Shown here in pieces: positions 50,831-60,482 of a stretch of DNA of 64,000 bases. Every line of letters starts with the position of its first letter. The first letter of the stretch is position 1. Source of the DNA: Vibrio cortegadensis (GTDB taxonomy: Bacteria > Pseudomonadota > Gammaproteobacteria > Enterobacterales > Vibrionaceae); contig NZ_AP025472.1 in the NCBI RefSeq assembly GCF_024347395.1, forward strand, positions 310,001-374,000, written 5' to 3'. A program made the translations under genes and the position numbers. Below the pieces are notes generated by a model that did no database searches, was not told the DNA's origin, and worked only from the letters and a program-made list of their open reading frames with translations.

Positions 50831-51106
50831 TTATTCGCTTTCATCAAATTTATGTTCAATCAACTCACATACCGCATCAAGAGCTTGCTGAGCTTGACTG
50901 CCTTCACTATGAACGGTGATGTCTTGTCCTTGGGCGGACTCCAACATCAATAAACCCATTACGCTATCAGCGGTTGCGGTTTTATCTTCGTGATTATGAA
51001 CGGTAATGATGGCATCAAAACTTTGCGCTAATTCAACCAGTTTTACTGCAGCTCGAGCGTGTAAACCGAGTCTGTTTTGAATAAGAACCGTCTTGCTGAG
51101 TTTCAT
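50831..51106 (-). CDS. npr: Nitrogen-PTS phosphocarrier NPr
   Basis: HPr-like protein of the regulatory nitrogen PTS; transfers phosphate from EI-Ntr to EIIA-Ntr. It has 91 residues with phospho-acceptor His16 in NRLGLHARAAVK. The family-typical MGLLMLESAQGQDITV is near 50-65. It ends the rpoN cluster, eight bases after rapZ. Confidence 0.95.
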   Translation of the reverse strand: MKLSKTVLIQNRLGLHARAAVKLVELAQSFDAIITVHNHEDKTATADSVMGLLMLESAQGQDITVHSEGSQAQQALDAVCELIEHKFDESE

Positions 51107-51114
51107 GCTATTCC

Positions 51115-51972
51115 CTATTTATTTTTTTCTAATGAGGCATGACGAATTTGAACTTGATGACCTAACTCTGAAAAATATTCCCCAATTTGTTGGGTGATAT
51201 AGACTGAGCGATGCTTTCCTCCGGTACAACCAATCGCAACCGTGAGGTAGCTGCGGTTGTTTTTCTCAAGCATAGGTAACCAGTTCTCAATAAACTTTTG
51301 GATCTGTTGCTTGAGTTCAATCACTTCGGAATGGCTTTCTAAAAACGACTTTATGGGTGCATCTAAACCGGTAAATTGGCGTAAATCAGGTTCCCAGTGT
51401 GGGTTCGGTAAGAAGCGAACATCAAACACATAGTCTGCATCGCTAGGTAAGCCATATTTAAAACCAAAAGATTGAAATACCATGACTAAATCTTGGCGTT
51501 CTCGTCCTTCAATACGCATTCGTATCGTTTCACTTAAATCATAAAGTGACTGGTTGGTGCTATCTAAAACTAAGTCAGCTTGCTCTTTTAAGGGAGAGAG
51601 TATCGCCTTCTCACGCTGAATTGCTTGGATCAGGGATGGCTTATCATCATTGAGCGACAGAGGGTGTATCCGACGCGTTTCACTATAACGTTTTAATAAT
51701 GTCTCTTCATTGGCATCCAGAAACAATACGCTGACGTCATTGTGAGGCTTCAACTTTTCTAGCGTTTCGGAAACAAGAGTGGGCTCTTTTGGTAAGTTTC
51801 GAATGTCGATACTCACGGCAACATTCTGTTTGCCACTCTGTACTGAGGTTACAAACGCATCGAGTAAATTGACCGGAAGGTTATCAACGCAGTAATAACC
51901 AAGGTCTTCTAATACTCGTAATGCAACGCTTTTTCCCGCTCCAGATTGTCCACTTACTACAATTAAACGCAC
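51115..51972 (-). CDS. rapZ: RNase adapter protein RapZ
   Basis: In E. coli, directs RNase E to the sRNA GlmZ and senses glucosamine-6-phosphate, thereby controlling glmS. It has 285 residues. Walker A GQSGAGKSVALRVLED is at 8-23. Other family features are CVDNLPVNLLDAF near 28-40 and the C-terminal VAIGCTGGKHRSVYITQQIG near 247-266. It overlaps ptsN by ten bases. No glmZ-like RNA was found in the window. Confidence 0.96.
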   Translation of the reverse strand: MRLIVVSGQSGAGKSVALRVLEDLGYYCVDNLPVNLLDAFVTSVQSGKQNVAVSIDIRNLPKEPTLVSETLEKLKPHNDVSVLFLDANEETLLKRYSETRRIHPLSLNDDKPSLIQAIQREKAILSPLKEQADLVLDSTNQSLYDLSETIRMRIEGRERQDLVMVFQSFGFKYGLPSDADYVFDVRFLPNPHWEPDLRQFTGLDAPIKSFLESHSEVIELKQQIQKFIENWLPMLEKNNRSYLTVAIGCTGGKHRSVYITQQIGEYFSELGHQVQIRHASLEKNK

Positions 51973-52445
51973 GGTGAATCCTGTTCGTTATTGGTTGAAG
52001 ACGCTTGAGTCATGATGCTGTATAGCTCTTCGTCACTTTGAGCTTTACGTAACTGCTTTAATGTCTGTTTATCGTTTAAACGTTCTGCCATACACGAGAG
52101 AGTTTTTAGGTGCTCTTTACACTGTTCGTCAGGAACAAGAAGAGCAAAAAGAAGGTCGACAGGACGGTTATCAATGGCATCGAACTCAATCGGTTCTTGG
52201 CACTGAAGTAAGACAGCGATGGCTTTGTCACTTGAAAACATACGAGCATGGGGAATGGCGATCCCATTTCCGATGCCAGTACTGCCCATTTTTTCACGGC
52301 TGAGCATGCATTCAAAGAGTTCGTGGGAGTTTTGGCCCGTGTATTCAGCCGCAATCTGACTGATCAGTTCTAGGGCTCTTTTTTTACTAGTACATTGAAC
52401 TGCACTTTTTGTGCAGTTCAATGAAAGTACTTCGCTTAATTGCAT
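51963..52445 (-). CDS. ptsN: Nitrogen-PTS EIIA component
   Basis: Regulatory EIIA-Ntr; its phosphorylation state controls potassium transport and stress responses in E. coli. It has 160 residues. The phospho-acceptor is His66 in MGSTGIGNGIAIPHARM, and FDAIDNRPVDLLFALLVPDE near 96-115 is typical. The N terminus is a few residues shorter than in E. coli. It starts two bases after hpf. Confidence 0.95.
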   Translation of the reverse strand: MQLSEVLSLNCTKSAVQCTSKKRALELISQIAAEYTGQNSHELFECMLSREKMGSTGIGNGIAIPHARMFSSDKAIAVLLQCQEPIEFDAIDNRPVDLLFALLVPDEQCKEHLKTLSCMAERLNDKQTLKQLRKAQSDEELYSIMTQASSTNNEQDSPCV

Positions 52446-52447
52446 GG

Positions 52448-52735
52448 TTAGTGACTACTTAGCTTTTCTTTGTGTTTATTAAGTTGGCGAACGAGCTTAT
52501 CAACAAGTGAGTCGATCGCGGCGTACATGTTTTCATCTTCAGCGGTAGCATGAATATCCCCAAGGTTAACATGGAGAGTCGCTTCAGCAATTTGAGTCAC
52601 TTTTTCTACGCGTAATACTACGTGAACATTATTGATGTGATCAAAAAATCGCTCAAGTTTTTGAAACTTGGTTTGAACATAGTCTTGCATTGAATCGGTA
52701 AGATCAACGTGATGGCCTTTAATGGTGATTTGCAT
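52448..52735 (-). CDS. hpf: Ribosome hibernation promoting factor (short type)
   Basis: Binds the 30S subunit and promotes 100S dimers in stationary phase. It has 95 residues, the short gamma-proteobacterial type, beginning MQITIKGHHVDLTDSMQDYV. VLRVEKVTQIAEATLHVNLG near 40-59 is typical. It lies between rpoN and ptsN in the standard order. Confidence 0.95.
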   Translation of the reverse strand: MQITIKGHHVDLTDSMQDYVQTKFQKLERFFDHINNVHVVLRVEKVTQIAEATLHVNLGDIHATAEDENMYAAIDSLVDKLVRQLNKHKEKLSSH

Positions 52736-52760
52736 AGACTTTCCTTTTCAGTTATTGGCC

Positions 52761-54251
52761 TTAAAGCAGGCGTTTACGCTGACTTGAAGGGGCAATGCCT
52801 AATGATTCTCGGTACTTCGCTATCGTCCTTCTAGCAACCTGAATCCCTTGGTCAGCCAGTAGAGCCGCAATTTTGCTGTCGCTCAGAGGTTTTGCTGTGT
52901 TTTCTGCGGCAACTAATTTTTTAATTAGTGCACGTATTGCTGTTGATGAACATTCTCCACCATTGTCGGTACTCACATGGCTAGAGAAGAAATATTTCAG
53001 CTCAAAAATGCCTTTGGGTGTATGCATGAATTTTTGTGTGGTTACACGAGATATGGTGGATTCATGCATCTCTACTGACAGTGCTACATCATTGAGCACC
53101 ATAGGTTTCATCGCTTCTTCACCATATTCAAAGAAATCGTGTTGATGTTCAACTATGCACCTTGCAACTTTGAGCAGCGTCTCGTTTCTGCTTTCTAGGC
53201 TTTTAATTAACCATTTCGCTTCTTGTAAGTTGCTTCGGATGTATTGGCTATCTGGGCTATTGCCTTTGCCTAATTGCGCATACTGTTGATTAACTTTTAG
53301 CTTAGGAACGCTATCTGGGTTAATGGTTACCACCCACTTGCCGTGATCTTTAAAGACAGAGACATCAGGCACGACATATTCGGTTTCGTCGGGGGTGATT
53401 TTACTTCCCGGCCTTGGATCTAACTGCTGGATAAGGTGCAGAACTTCACGTAGTTCCGCCTCTTTTAACTTGGTCTCTTTGATCACCAACTTATAGTCAC
53501 GATTACCGAGTTGATCAATATGATTGGCCAATACGAGTTTGGCTTCATTGAGCCAAGGGGTATCTTCAGGGTAGGTGGCAAGTTGTAATAGTAAACAGTC
53601 TTGAAGGTTAAGTGAGCCAACGCCTAGCGGGTCAAACTGCTGAACTCTTTTCCTTACCGCTTCAATTTCGTCGAGTTCTATCTCTTCATTATCAAAGCTC
53701 TCTAAAATATCTTCACTAGAGGTGGTGAGGTAGCCATAATCATCAATCGCATCAATAATTGCGAGGGCAATGGTTCTATCTGTATCGCTAAATGGGGTTA
53801 AATCGAGTTGCCACAGTAAGTAATCTTGTAGGCTTTGGGTGGTTTCACCTTGATATACGGGCATGTCATCATCAAAAGCGATGCCTGTGCTGCCCGTATT
53901 CGCGCTGTAAACATCTTCCCAAGTGGTGTCTATTTCGAGTTCATTGCTGATTTCTGACTTCTCTATGAGATCTGAACTGTCAGGTAGTTCAGGTTCGCTG
54001 GTAGGTTCAGCACTGGTGGTCTCAGCGTTTAAGGATTCTGAAGCGTTGTTCGCCTCACTACTGCTTTTGTCATCAGTAGCGGCACTTTCATCATTTCCTT
54101 CTTCTATGTCGAGAAGTGGATTGGATTCTAGCGCTTCTTGGATCTCTTGTTGTAAATCCAATGTCGACAGTTGCAACAAACGGATCGCTTGTTGTAACTG
54201 AGGTGTCATTGCTAACTGTTGACCTAGCTTAAGTTGTAGTGAAGGTTTCAT
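52761..54251 (-). CDS. rpoN: RNA polymerase sigma-54 factor
   Basis: Alternative sigma factor for nitrogen, flagellar and other genes, needing activator ATPases. It has 496 residues. The N-terminal glutamine-rich region I begins MKPSLQLKLGQQLAMTPQLQ, with an acidic, variable region II near 50-125. The core-binding and DNA-binding domains follow, ending with the RpoN box VARRTIAKYRE near 473-483. It is preceded by lptB on the same strand. Confidence 0.97.
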   Translation of the reverse strand: MKPSLQLKLGQQLAMTPQLQQAIRLLQLSTLDLQQEIQEALESNPLLDIEEGNDESAATDDKSSSEANNASESLNAETTSAEPTSEPELPDSSDLIEKSEISNELEIDTTWEDVYSANTGSTGIAFDDDMPVYQGETTQSLQDYLLWQLDLTPFSDTDRTIALAIIDAIDDYGYLTTSSEDILESFDNEEIELDEIEAVRKRVQQFDPLGVGSLNLQDCLLLQLATYPEDTPWLNEAKLVLANHIDQLGNRDYKLVIKETKLKEAELREVLHLIQQLDPRPGSKITPDETEYVVPDVSVFKDHGKWVVTINPDSVPKLKVNQQYAQLGKGNSPDSQYIRSNLQEAKWLIKSLESRNETLLKVARCIVEHQHDFFEYGEEAMKPMVLNDVALSVEMHESTISRVTTQKFMHTPKGIFELKYFFSSHVSTDNGGECSSTAIRALIKKLVAAENTAKPLSDSKIAALLADQGIQVARRTIAKYRESLGIAPSSQRKRLL

Positions 54252-54299
54252 TCAGTATGGTTTACCTTATTATTCTAGTTTTTTCCGTTCTCTATTTAA

Positions 54300-55025
54300 T
54301 CATAGACGGAATTGTTCACCGAGATAAACTTGTTTTACTTGCTCATTATTGAGGACGTCTTCAGGAGTGCCTTCCGCAATTAAGTGGCCTTGACTAACGA
54401 TGTAAGCCTTTTCACAGACATCAAGCGTTTCTCTCACGTTATGATCGGTTATGAGTACGCCTAAGCCACGGTCTCGCAAGTGAACAATGATTTTCTTAAT
54501 ATCAATCACCGAGATGGGATCGACACCTGCAAAGGGTTCATCAAGTAAAATAAACTGTGGGTTAGCAGCAAGGGCACGTGCTATTTCAACTCGGCGGCGC
54601 TCACCACCAGAAAGTGCCATACCGTTACTAAGACGGATATGTTGAATATGAAACTCTTCTAAAAGATCTTCAAGCTTATCTTGTCGCTCTTCTCTCGTCA
54701 GTTCATTACGAGTTTGTAGGACGGCCATAATGTTATCTTCTACAGACAACTTACGGAAAATCGACGCTTCTTGAGGCAAGTAACCAATACCTAAGCGAGA
54801 TCGACTGTGCATTGGCAGAATACTGATATCTTCACCATCGATACTGATGGTGCCCTCATCACGAGCAACTAAACCTACAATCATATAAAAAGAGGTGGTT
54901 TTACCTGCACCATTTGGCCCCAATAAACCAACGATCTGCCCTGAATTGACTTCAAGACTAACATCGGTGACCACTTTTCGTTTCTTATAGCTCTTGGCTA
55001 AATTTTCCGCTTTGAGTACAGACAT
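54300..55025 (-). CDS. lptB: Lipopolysaccharide export ATPase LptB
   Basis: ATPase that powers LPS extraction from the inner membrane with LptFG. It has 241 residues. Walker A GLLGPNGAGKTTSFYMIVGL is near 33-52, signature ALSGGERRRVEIARAL near 138-153, and Walker B FILLDEPFAGVDP. It starts two bases after lptA. Confidence 0.97.
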   Translation of the reverse strand: MSVLKAENLAKSYKKRKVVTDVSLEVNSGQIVGLLGPNGAGKTTSFYMIVGLVARDEGTISIDGEDISILPMHSRSRLGIGYLPQEASIFRKLSVEDNIMAVLQTRNELTREERQDKLEDLLEEFHIQHIRLSNGMALSGGERRRVEIARALAANPQFILLDEPFAGVDPISVIDIKKIIVHLRDRGLGVLITDHNVRETLDVCEKAYIVSQGHLIAEGTPEDVLNNEQVKQVYLGEQFRL

Positions 55026-55027
55026 AG

Positions 55028-55528
55028 TTACTTATTCGGCTGTTGAGTTGAAGGCTGTAATACCGTCGTTACGCGTTCATCTTGGTTACTGTCAGCAACC
55101 AGTTTTTGAGACTTAATTTGGTATTGAATGGAAGAGCCTTTGATGACATTCCCATCTTGGGAAAGCGTTGCTTCACCTGTCATCAGAAGTTCATCTGATG
55201 ATAATTGATAATTAAGTTTCTCAGCTTCACCTGAGAGGGTTTTACCGTCATCGGTTAACTGAGAAAAAGAGGCTGGCGTACCCAATGCTTTGATCTGCTT
55301 AATTGAACCATCATCTGGATTTCGAGTGACGGTGATGGTATCGGCATTGATACTGATGCTACCTTGTTTCAATTTCACATCACCAATAAAAGTAACTTGG
55401 TTGCTTTTCATATCAAGCTGCTGGCTATCAGAGTCAATGTATACCGGCTGGTCGGTATCTGACGATAGCGCAAGTGCATTTGGTGCCGCGAAAGCAAACG
55501 CTAATAAGCTAAGGTGTAAGAGTTTCAT
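55028..55528 (-). CDS. lptA: Periplasmic LPS-bridge protein LptA
   Basis: Forms the periplasmic beta-jellyroll bridge carrying LPS to LptDE. It has 166 residues from the ATG at 55528 after AAGG; an earlier in-frame ATG at 55543 lies deeper inside lptC. The signal peptide is MKLLHLSLLAFAFAAPNALA, followed by DQPVYIDSDSQQLDMKSNQV near 26-45. It overlaps lptC by twenty bases. Confidence 0.93.
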   Translation of the reverse strand: MKLLHLSLLAFAFAAPNALALSSDTDQPVYIDSDSQQLDMKSNQVTFIGDVKLKQGSISINADTITVTRNPDDGSIKQIKALGTPASFSQLTDDGKTLSGEAEKLNYQLSSDELLMTGEATLSQDGNVIKGSSIQYQIKSQKLVADSNQDERVTTVLQPSTQQPNK

Positions 55529-56072
55529 ATCTACCTTGAACATGGTTAAAGAGGGTGGCGTTATTGTGTTCGAAACTGCCTTTCATCGCTTGTCCTTCAG
55601 TTTTAAACTGAGGACCAATCAACAAGACACTGTTGTTGGCTTGAAAATTTCGGCTCACGAGTTCAATACGCAATTCATCTGTCGACATGCTTTTAAAGCT
55701 GGCGCCAGGCAATAAATTTTCTACAGACACATTATCATAAAGTGTCAGTACTTGCTCTTCATCGAGAACAGCTCGGCGAGCCGTAATTTTCCACTCCACT
55801 GTTTTTCCATCTCGGAAAACAGACAGTTTTGGGTTCTCAAAAATAGTCTCACCACTTTTTGCGTAGTGGTCTAAATTTGTCGATGTAATGCTGTGGCTAC
55901 GAACGCCTTCTGAATTGAAGGATATATTCTCTAAGTTCTTACCGCTGAACATTGGAAGTTCTAAGTTAGGAGCAACTTGAACGGTTGTGCCTTGGCTCTT
56001 ATCGAAAAGGTAATAAGTAGACCAAGAGGCAATAAATAGCAGTAAGATATAAAGAATACGAGACAAACTCAT
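55509..56072 (-). CDS. lptC: LPS-transport protein LptC
   Basis: Bitopic inner-membrane protein that passes LPS from LptBFG to LptA. It has 187 residues, with one N-terminal membrane helix (about 4-22) and a periplasmic jellyroll. FRDGKTVEWKITARRAVLDE near 85-104 is typical. It overlaps kdsC by four bases and lptA by twenty. Confidence 0.93.
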   Translation of the reverse strand: MSLSRILYILLLFIASWSTYYLFDKSQGTTVQVAPNLELPMFSGKNLENISFNSEGVRSHSITSTNLDHYAKSGETIFENPKLSVFRDGKTVEWKITARRAVLDEEQVLTLYDNVSVENLLPGASFKSMSTDELRIELVSRNFQANNSVLLIGPQFKTEGQAMKGSFEHNNATLFNHVQGRYETLTP

Positions 56073-56626
56073 ATACTTAAACCTTTATGGGTATCCAGCT
56101 CATCGCGTGCGTGCAAAATCAAATCACAGACTTCTCGAACTGCACCACGCCCACCATGAATGGTAGTGACGTAGTTAGCGCGTTGGACAAGAAGAGGGTG
56201 ACCGTCTGCCACACAAACTTTGAGTGCAACCTGTTTCATTACTGGCCAATCGATAAGATCGTCACCAATATAACCTGTATGTTCAGGCGCAATGTTTAAT
56301 TTTTCGCAAATGTCACGATACGCTTTTACTTTATCGTCTTGCCCTTGGTAAATCAGCGAGATACCTAACGCTTTCATTCTATTTTCGACAATTTGAGATT
56401 GGCGTCCTGTAATGATGGCTATTTCAATGCCAGCATTCATTAATGATTTCACGCCATACCCATCACGAGTATGAAAGGTTTTTAGCTCTTCGCCATTATT
56501 CCCCATGTAGACTAAACCATCAGAAAATACGCCATCGACATCACAGATAAGCAGTTTGATCTCTTTTGCAATATTGATGATGTCAGTGGCGACTGGGCCG
56601 TATAATGTTTCGGTCATTTGAGTCAT
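56069..56626 (-). CDS. kdsC: 3-deoxy-D-manno-octulosonate 8-phosphate phosphatase
   Basis: HAD-family phosphatase in Kdo synthesis for lipid A core. It has 185 residues. The HAD nucleophile motif is in LLICDVDGVFSDGLVYMGNN near 25-44, IITGRQSQIVENRMKALGIS near 74-93, and GYIGDDLIDWPVMKQVALKV follows. Its ATG overlaps the kdsD stop by one base. Confidence 0.96.
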   Translation of the reverse strand: MTQMTETLYGPVATDIINIAKEIKLLICDVDGVFSDGLVYMGNNGEELKTFHTRDGYGVKSLMNAGIEIAIITGRQSQIVENRMKALGISLIYQGQDDKVKAYRDICEKLNIAPEHTGYIGDDLIDWPVMKQVALKVCVADGHPLLVQRANYVTTIHGGRGAVREVCDLILHARDELDTHKGLSI

Positions 56627-57597
56627 TACATCACTCCAGCTTTCAATAGATCATGCATATTTAGTGCGCCAACAAGTTTGCCATTGTCGCATAGCATTAA
56701 GCCACTAATGCTTTTATCTTGCATTAAGTTCAGGCCTTCAACCGCGAGCATATTGGGTTCTGCAACCGTTGGATTCTGTGTCATCACTTCGCCAATGGTG
56801 GCGCTGTGGATATCAATGCGTTTGTCCAACGTTCGGCGTAAATCACCATCAGTGAACACTCCAACCATTTGGTCGTTATCATCCACAATGGCGGTCATAC
56901 CTAATCCTTTTTGCGAAATTTCAAGTAAGGCATCTCGGATTAACGCGTTAGGTGTTACGACTGGCAGTTCATCACCAGTGTGCATAATGTCTTCTAATTT
57001 TAGCAGCAGTTTACGACCTAGAGCACCACCAGGGTGGGAAAGAGCGAAGTCTTCAGCGGTAAATCCTCTTGCTTGAAGCAGGGCGACAGCAAGCGCATCA
57101 CCCATCACGAGTGTTGCTGTGGTGCTCGTTGTTGGTGCTAATCCTAATGGACATGCTTCTTCCGGCACCGTAATTCGTAAGTGCAGATCCGCCAGTTTCG
57201 CCATATTAGATTCGGCTTTGCCTGTCATGCTAATGATGCGAATGTTGAGGCGCTTTAACACAGGGAAAAGACTCAGAATTTCAGATGACTCGCCAGAATT
57301 TGAGATAGCAATGACGATATCGCCCGGTGATATCATACCTAAATCACCGTGTGCAGCTTCCCCCGGATGAACAAAGAAAGAGGATGTTCCTGTGCTCGCC
57401 AGGGTCGCGGCTATTTTCTTTCCGACATGGCCAGACTTACCCATCCCCATAACCACGACTTTGCCTTGGTTTTGTAAGATCTGCTCGCACGCTTGGCAAA
57501 ATTGGTCATCAAAGTATTGCGATAACTGCTGTAGACCAGCAATTTCCGTTTGTAGCACTTGTTCTGCAACACTGCGATAGTCAAATGTAGTAGGCAT
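56626..57597 (-). CDS. kdsD: Arabinose-5-phosphate isomerase
   Basis: Converts ribulose 5-phosphate to arabinose 5-phosphate for Kdo synthesis. It has 323 residues. The SIS domain has VVVMGMGKSGHVGKKIAATL near 48-67 and HPGEAAHGDLGMI near 78-90. Two CBS domains lie near 205-323. It is coupled to kdsC downstream. Confidence 0.96.
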   Translation of the reverse strand: MPTTFDYRSVAEQVLQTEIAGLQQLSQYFDDQFCQACEQILQNQGKVVVMGMGKSGHVGKKIAATLASTGTSSFFVHPGEAAHGDLGMISPGDIVIAISNSGESSEILSLFPVLKRLNIRIISMTGKAESNMAKLADLHLRITVPEEACPLGLAPTTSTTATLVMGDALAVALLQARGFTAEDFALSHPGGALGRKLLLKLEDIMHTGDELPVVTPNALIRDALLEISQKGLGMTAIVDDNDQMVGVFTDGDLRRTLDKRIDIHSATIGEVMTQNPTVAEPNMLAVEGLNLMQDKSISGLMLCDNGKLVGALNMHDLLKAGVM

Positions 57598-57660
57598 TAA
57601 TAACTCCGGAACTTGAGCGAATTAAGAGACTTTATCGTCGTGGAACGATGGCAAACACGG

Positions 57661-58626
57661 TTAAGCGGCCATGTTCATAAATAAATAACCTTGGTAAGTT
57701 AGGAAGCAGACTAGCAGAATGCCACCTTCAATACGGTTAATGCTGCGAGATTTTCCTAACGCCATCACAACAAGAAGAAGTGATAGGCCTAGCATGACCC
57801 AAAAATCTCGGCCCATTGCGTATTCGCTGAGGATTGACGGGTTCAACACGCCAGGGATCCCCATCACGGCAAGGATGTTAAATACGTTGGAACCAATAAT
57901 ATTACCGACGGCCATATCATCTTCGCCTTTCATGACACCTGCTAATGATGCCGCGAGTTCTGGAAGGCTTGTTCCAATCGCAATAATGGTGAGGCCGATA
58001 ACCAAATCACTCATACCGAAAAATTTAGCAATAACGACAGCGTTGTCGACCAAAACATCCGCAGATAATGGGAGAACGATAAGACCAATAACGACCCACA
58101 TCGCCGCTTTTTTGTTACTGACACCTTCTGGAATTTCTGACTCTTGATCTTCGATGAAGGCGTCGCCATTTTTTTTCTCATTGCGGCTGATCTGTAGCAT
58201 GGCAATTAAAAATGTCGCGAAAAGAACAAACAGTAAGATGCCTTCGTGAAAACCTAAGTGGCTATCCCATAGAAGAGCACCAGCCAAAAGTGTCACGGCA
58301 ATCATTAGCGGCAGTTCACGACGAATGACGCCTGAACTGATCGACATGGGTTTTATCAGAGCGGTAATGCCGAGAATTAAGGCAATGTTGGCTATATTAG
58401 AACCAAGCACATTACCCACCGCCGTATCGGTTTTTCCATCAAGAGCGGCGGTTGCTGAAACCATCATTTCTGGAGCGGAAGAGCCCATCGCTAGAATTGT
58501 CATGCCAATCACTAGTGGTGAGATCCCGACGTTTCTTGCAAGTGCAGCTGCACCAAAGACTAATTTGTCGGCACTCCAAACTAAAAAGATTAGACCTACA
58601 ATAAGAAACGCAACGGCTTCAAGCAT
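57661..58626 (-). CDS. yrbG: Calcium/sodium exchanger-type protein YrbG
   Basis: Inner-membrane CaCA-family antiporter, physiological cation not proven. It has 321 residues from the ATG at 58626. Two alpha repeats are visible: GMTILAMGSSAPEMMVSATA near 41-60 and GLTIIAIGTSLPELAASLAG near 216-235. About ten helices are predicted. It is divergent from mlaF and lies upstream of kdsD, as in E. coli. Confidence 0.94.
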   Translation of the reverse strand: MLEAVAFLIVGLIFLVWSADKLVFGAAALARNVGISPLVIGMTILAMGSSAPEMMVSATAALDGKTDTAVGNVLGSNIANIALILGITALIKPMSISSGVIRRELPLMIAVTLLAGALLWDSHLGFHEGILLFVLFATFLIAMLQISRNEKKNGDAFIEDQESEIPEGVSNKKAAMWVVIGLIVLPLSADVLVDNAVVIAKFFGMSDLVIGLTIIAIGTSLPELAASLAGVMKGEDDMAVGNIIGSNVFNILAVMGIPGVLNPSILSEYAMGRDFWVMLGLSLLLVVMALGKSRSINRIEGGILLVCFLTYQGYLFMNMAA

Positions 58627-58856
58627 GATGATTCCCAAATATTAAAGTTAGATAACCGCTAATTTTGACCTGTTGGCTGCTAAAAGGGAAGATGAAGATA
58701 AGATAAATTGCTATTAATCTGTAAAATAATGAGTTTTATTGTCAGACTTATTATCTTGGCTCTAAATGACGTGAGTTGTCATTATTACGTAATTTAATCG
58801 AACAGTGCTTTTAATTCTATTTTTTAATGCTTATGATTACTAATTAATATCGGTGA

Positions 58857-58884
58857 TTTTTGATAGCTACCCACTTTTGATAGC
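58857..58884. repeat. Short direct repeat in the mlaF leader
   Basis: TTTTGATAGC occurs at 58858-58867 and 58875-58884, seventeen bases apart, ending 18 bases before the mlaF ATG. A perfect palindrome ATTACGTAAT lies at 58784-58793 in the same divergent gap. No regulator is assigned. Confidence 0.45.
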
Positions 58885-58902
58885 GAACAATATAGAGATA
58901 CT

Positions 58903-59697
58903 ATGCCTAGTTCCGATCTTGTAACGATTAATAATTTAACTTTTTCTCGTGGAAATCGTCTTATCTTCGATGACATCAGTTTACATGTTCCCGAAGGTAA
59001 AATAACGGCGATCATGGGGCCGTCTGGGATCGGAAAAACGACGCTTTTGCGTTTGATCGGCGGACAGTTGTTACCAGAACAAGGTCAAATATTGTTTGAT
59101 GGTGATGACATTCCTCAGTTAAGCCGTCGAAAACTGTATCAAGCACGAAAAAAAATGAGCATGCTGTTTCAATCTGGAGCGCTGTTCACGGACTTAAATG
59201 TGTTTGATAACGTGGCGTTTCCGTTGCGTGAACATACGGAATTAAGTGAAGAGTTACTACGAACCATCGTGTTACTCAAACTTGAAGCGGTTGGCTTACG
59301 TGGTGCAGCCGAATTGATGCCAAGCGAGCTCTCGGGGGGGATGGCAAGAAGGGCGGCATTAGCCCGTTCGATTGCATTAGATCCTGATTTAATTATGTAT
59401 GACGAACCTTTTGTCGGGCAAGACCCGATTACAATGGGTGTTCTTGTCAAATTAATCCGTAACCTAAACGATGCGCTAGGGCTTACCTCTATTGTTGTTT
59501 CTCATGATGTTCCAGAAGTGATGAGTATTGCGGATTGGGTTTATCTCTTGGCTGATGGGCGGATTATAGCGTGTGGTTCACCTGAAGAGTTACGCAATAA
59601 CCCTGATCCTATGGTCCAACAATTTCTCCAAGGTGAAGCCGATGGTCCTGTTCCATTCCGCTTCCCTGCACAAAGTTTAGAAAAGGATCTGTTCTAA
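58903..59697 (+). CDS. mlaF: Phospholipid ABC transporter ATPase MlaF
   Basis: ATPase of the MlaFEDB complex that maintains outer-membrane lipid asymmetry. It has 264 residues. Walker A MGPSGIGKTTLLRLIGG is near 38-54, signature LSGGMARRAALARSI near 144-158, and Walker B DLIMYDEPFVGQDP. It starts MPSSDLVTINNLTFSRGN. The mlaE ATG follows immediately. Confidence 0.96.
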   Translation: MPSSDLVTINNLTFSRGNRLIFDDISLHVPEGKITAIMGPSGIGKTTLLRLIGGQLLPEQGQILFDGDDIPQLSRRKLYQARKKMSMLFQSGALFTDLNVFDNVAFPLREHTELSEELLRTIVLLKLEAVGLRGAAELMPSELSGGMARRAALARSIALDPDLIMYDEPFVGQDPITMGVLVKLIRNLNDALGLTSIVVSHDVPEVMSIADWVYLLADGRIIACGSPEELRNNPDPMVQQFLQGEADGPVPFRFPAQSLEKDLF

Positions 59698-60480
59698 ATG
59701 TTTGCAAATTACATTGCCAAAGTAGGGCGTCGAACCTTAGCGATATGCGAAGCTTGGGGGCGTGCGAGCCTTATGTTATTTGGCGCATTGGTAGGGCGAC
59801 CTCGACCGATGCAAAATCTCCCTCTATTGATCAAGCAACTCTATCATGTTGGCGTTCAGTCACTCGCGATTATTGTGGTTTCTGGTCTATTTATCGGCAT
59901 GGTTCTTAGCTTACAAGGTTACGTGATCTTAATTGACTATGGTGCGGAGGGTAGTTTAGGCCAAATGGTGGCTCTCTCTTTGCTACGTGAACTTGGCCCA
60001 GTGGTTACCGCTTTACTGTTTGCTGGTCGAGCAGGCTCAGCATTAACTGCGGAGATTGGCCTTATGAAAGCAACAGAACAGCTTTCAAGCTTAGAAATGA
60101 TGGCTGTGGACCCGCTTAAGCGAGTGATCGCGCCTCGTCTATGGGCAGGGTTAATTTCAATGCCATTATTGGCGATGATTTTTATGGCCGTTGGTATTTG
60201 GGGCGGTCAACTTGTTGGTGTTGATTGGAAAGGCATCGATCACGGTAGTTTCTGGTCTGCGATGCAATCTTCAGTGGAGTTAGGACAAGATATCGGCAAT
60301 AGCATGATTAAGTGTATGGTATTCGCCATTACGGTTACATGGATTGCACTGTTTAATGGCTACGATGCGATTCCGACATCGGAAGGGATCAGCCGAGCGA
60401 CAACACGCACAGTTGTGCATTCATCTCTAGCAGTATTGGGGCTAGACTTTATACTTACAGCATTGATGTTTGGGAATTAA
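59698..60480 (+). CDS. mlaE: Phospholipid ABC transporter permease MlaE
   Basis: Permease of the Mla system. It has 260 residues with about five membrane helices. GLFIGMVLSLQGYVILIDYG near 62-81 and LRELGPVVTALLFAGRAGSA near 97-116 are typical, including the family GPV and GRAG patterns. It abuts mlaF with no gap and precedes mlaD by two bases. Confidence 0.95.
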   Translation: MFANYIAKVGRRTLAICEAWGRASLMLFGALVGRPRPMQNLPLLIKQLYHVGVQSLAIIVVSGLFIGMVLSLQGYVILIDYGAEGSLGQMVALSLLRELGPVVTALLFAGRAGSALTAEIGLMKATEQLSSLEMMAVDPLKRVIAPRLWAGLISMPLLAMIFMAVGIWGGQLVGVDWKGIDHGSFWSAMQSSVELGQDIGNSMIKCMVFAITVTWIALFNGYDAIPTSEGISRATTRTVVHSSLAVLGLDFILTALMFGN

Positions 60481-60482
60481 TC

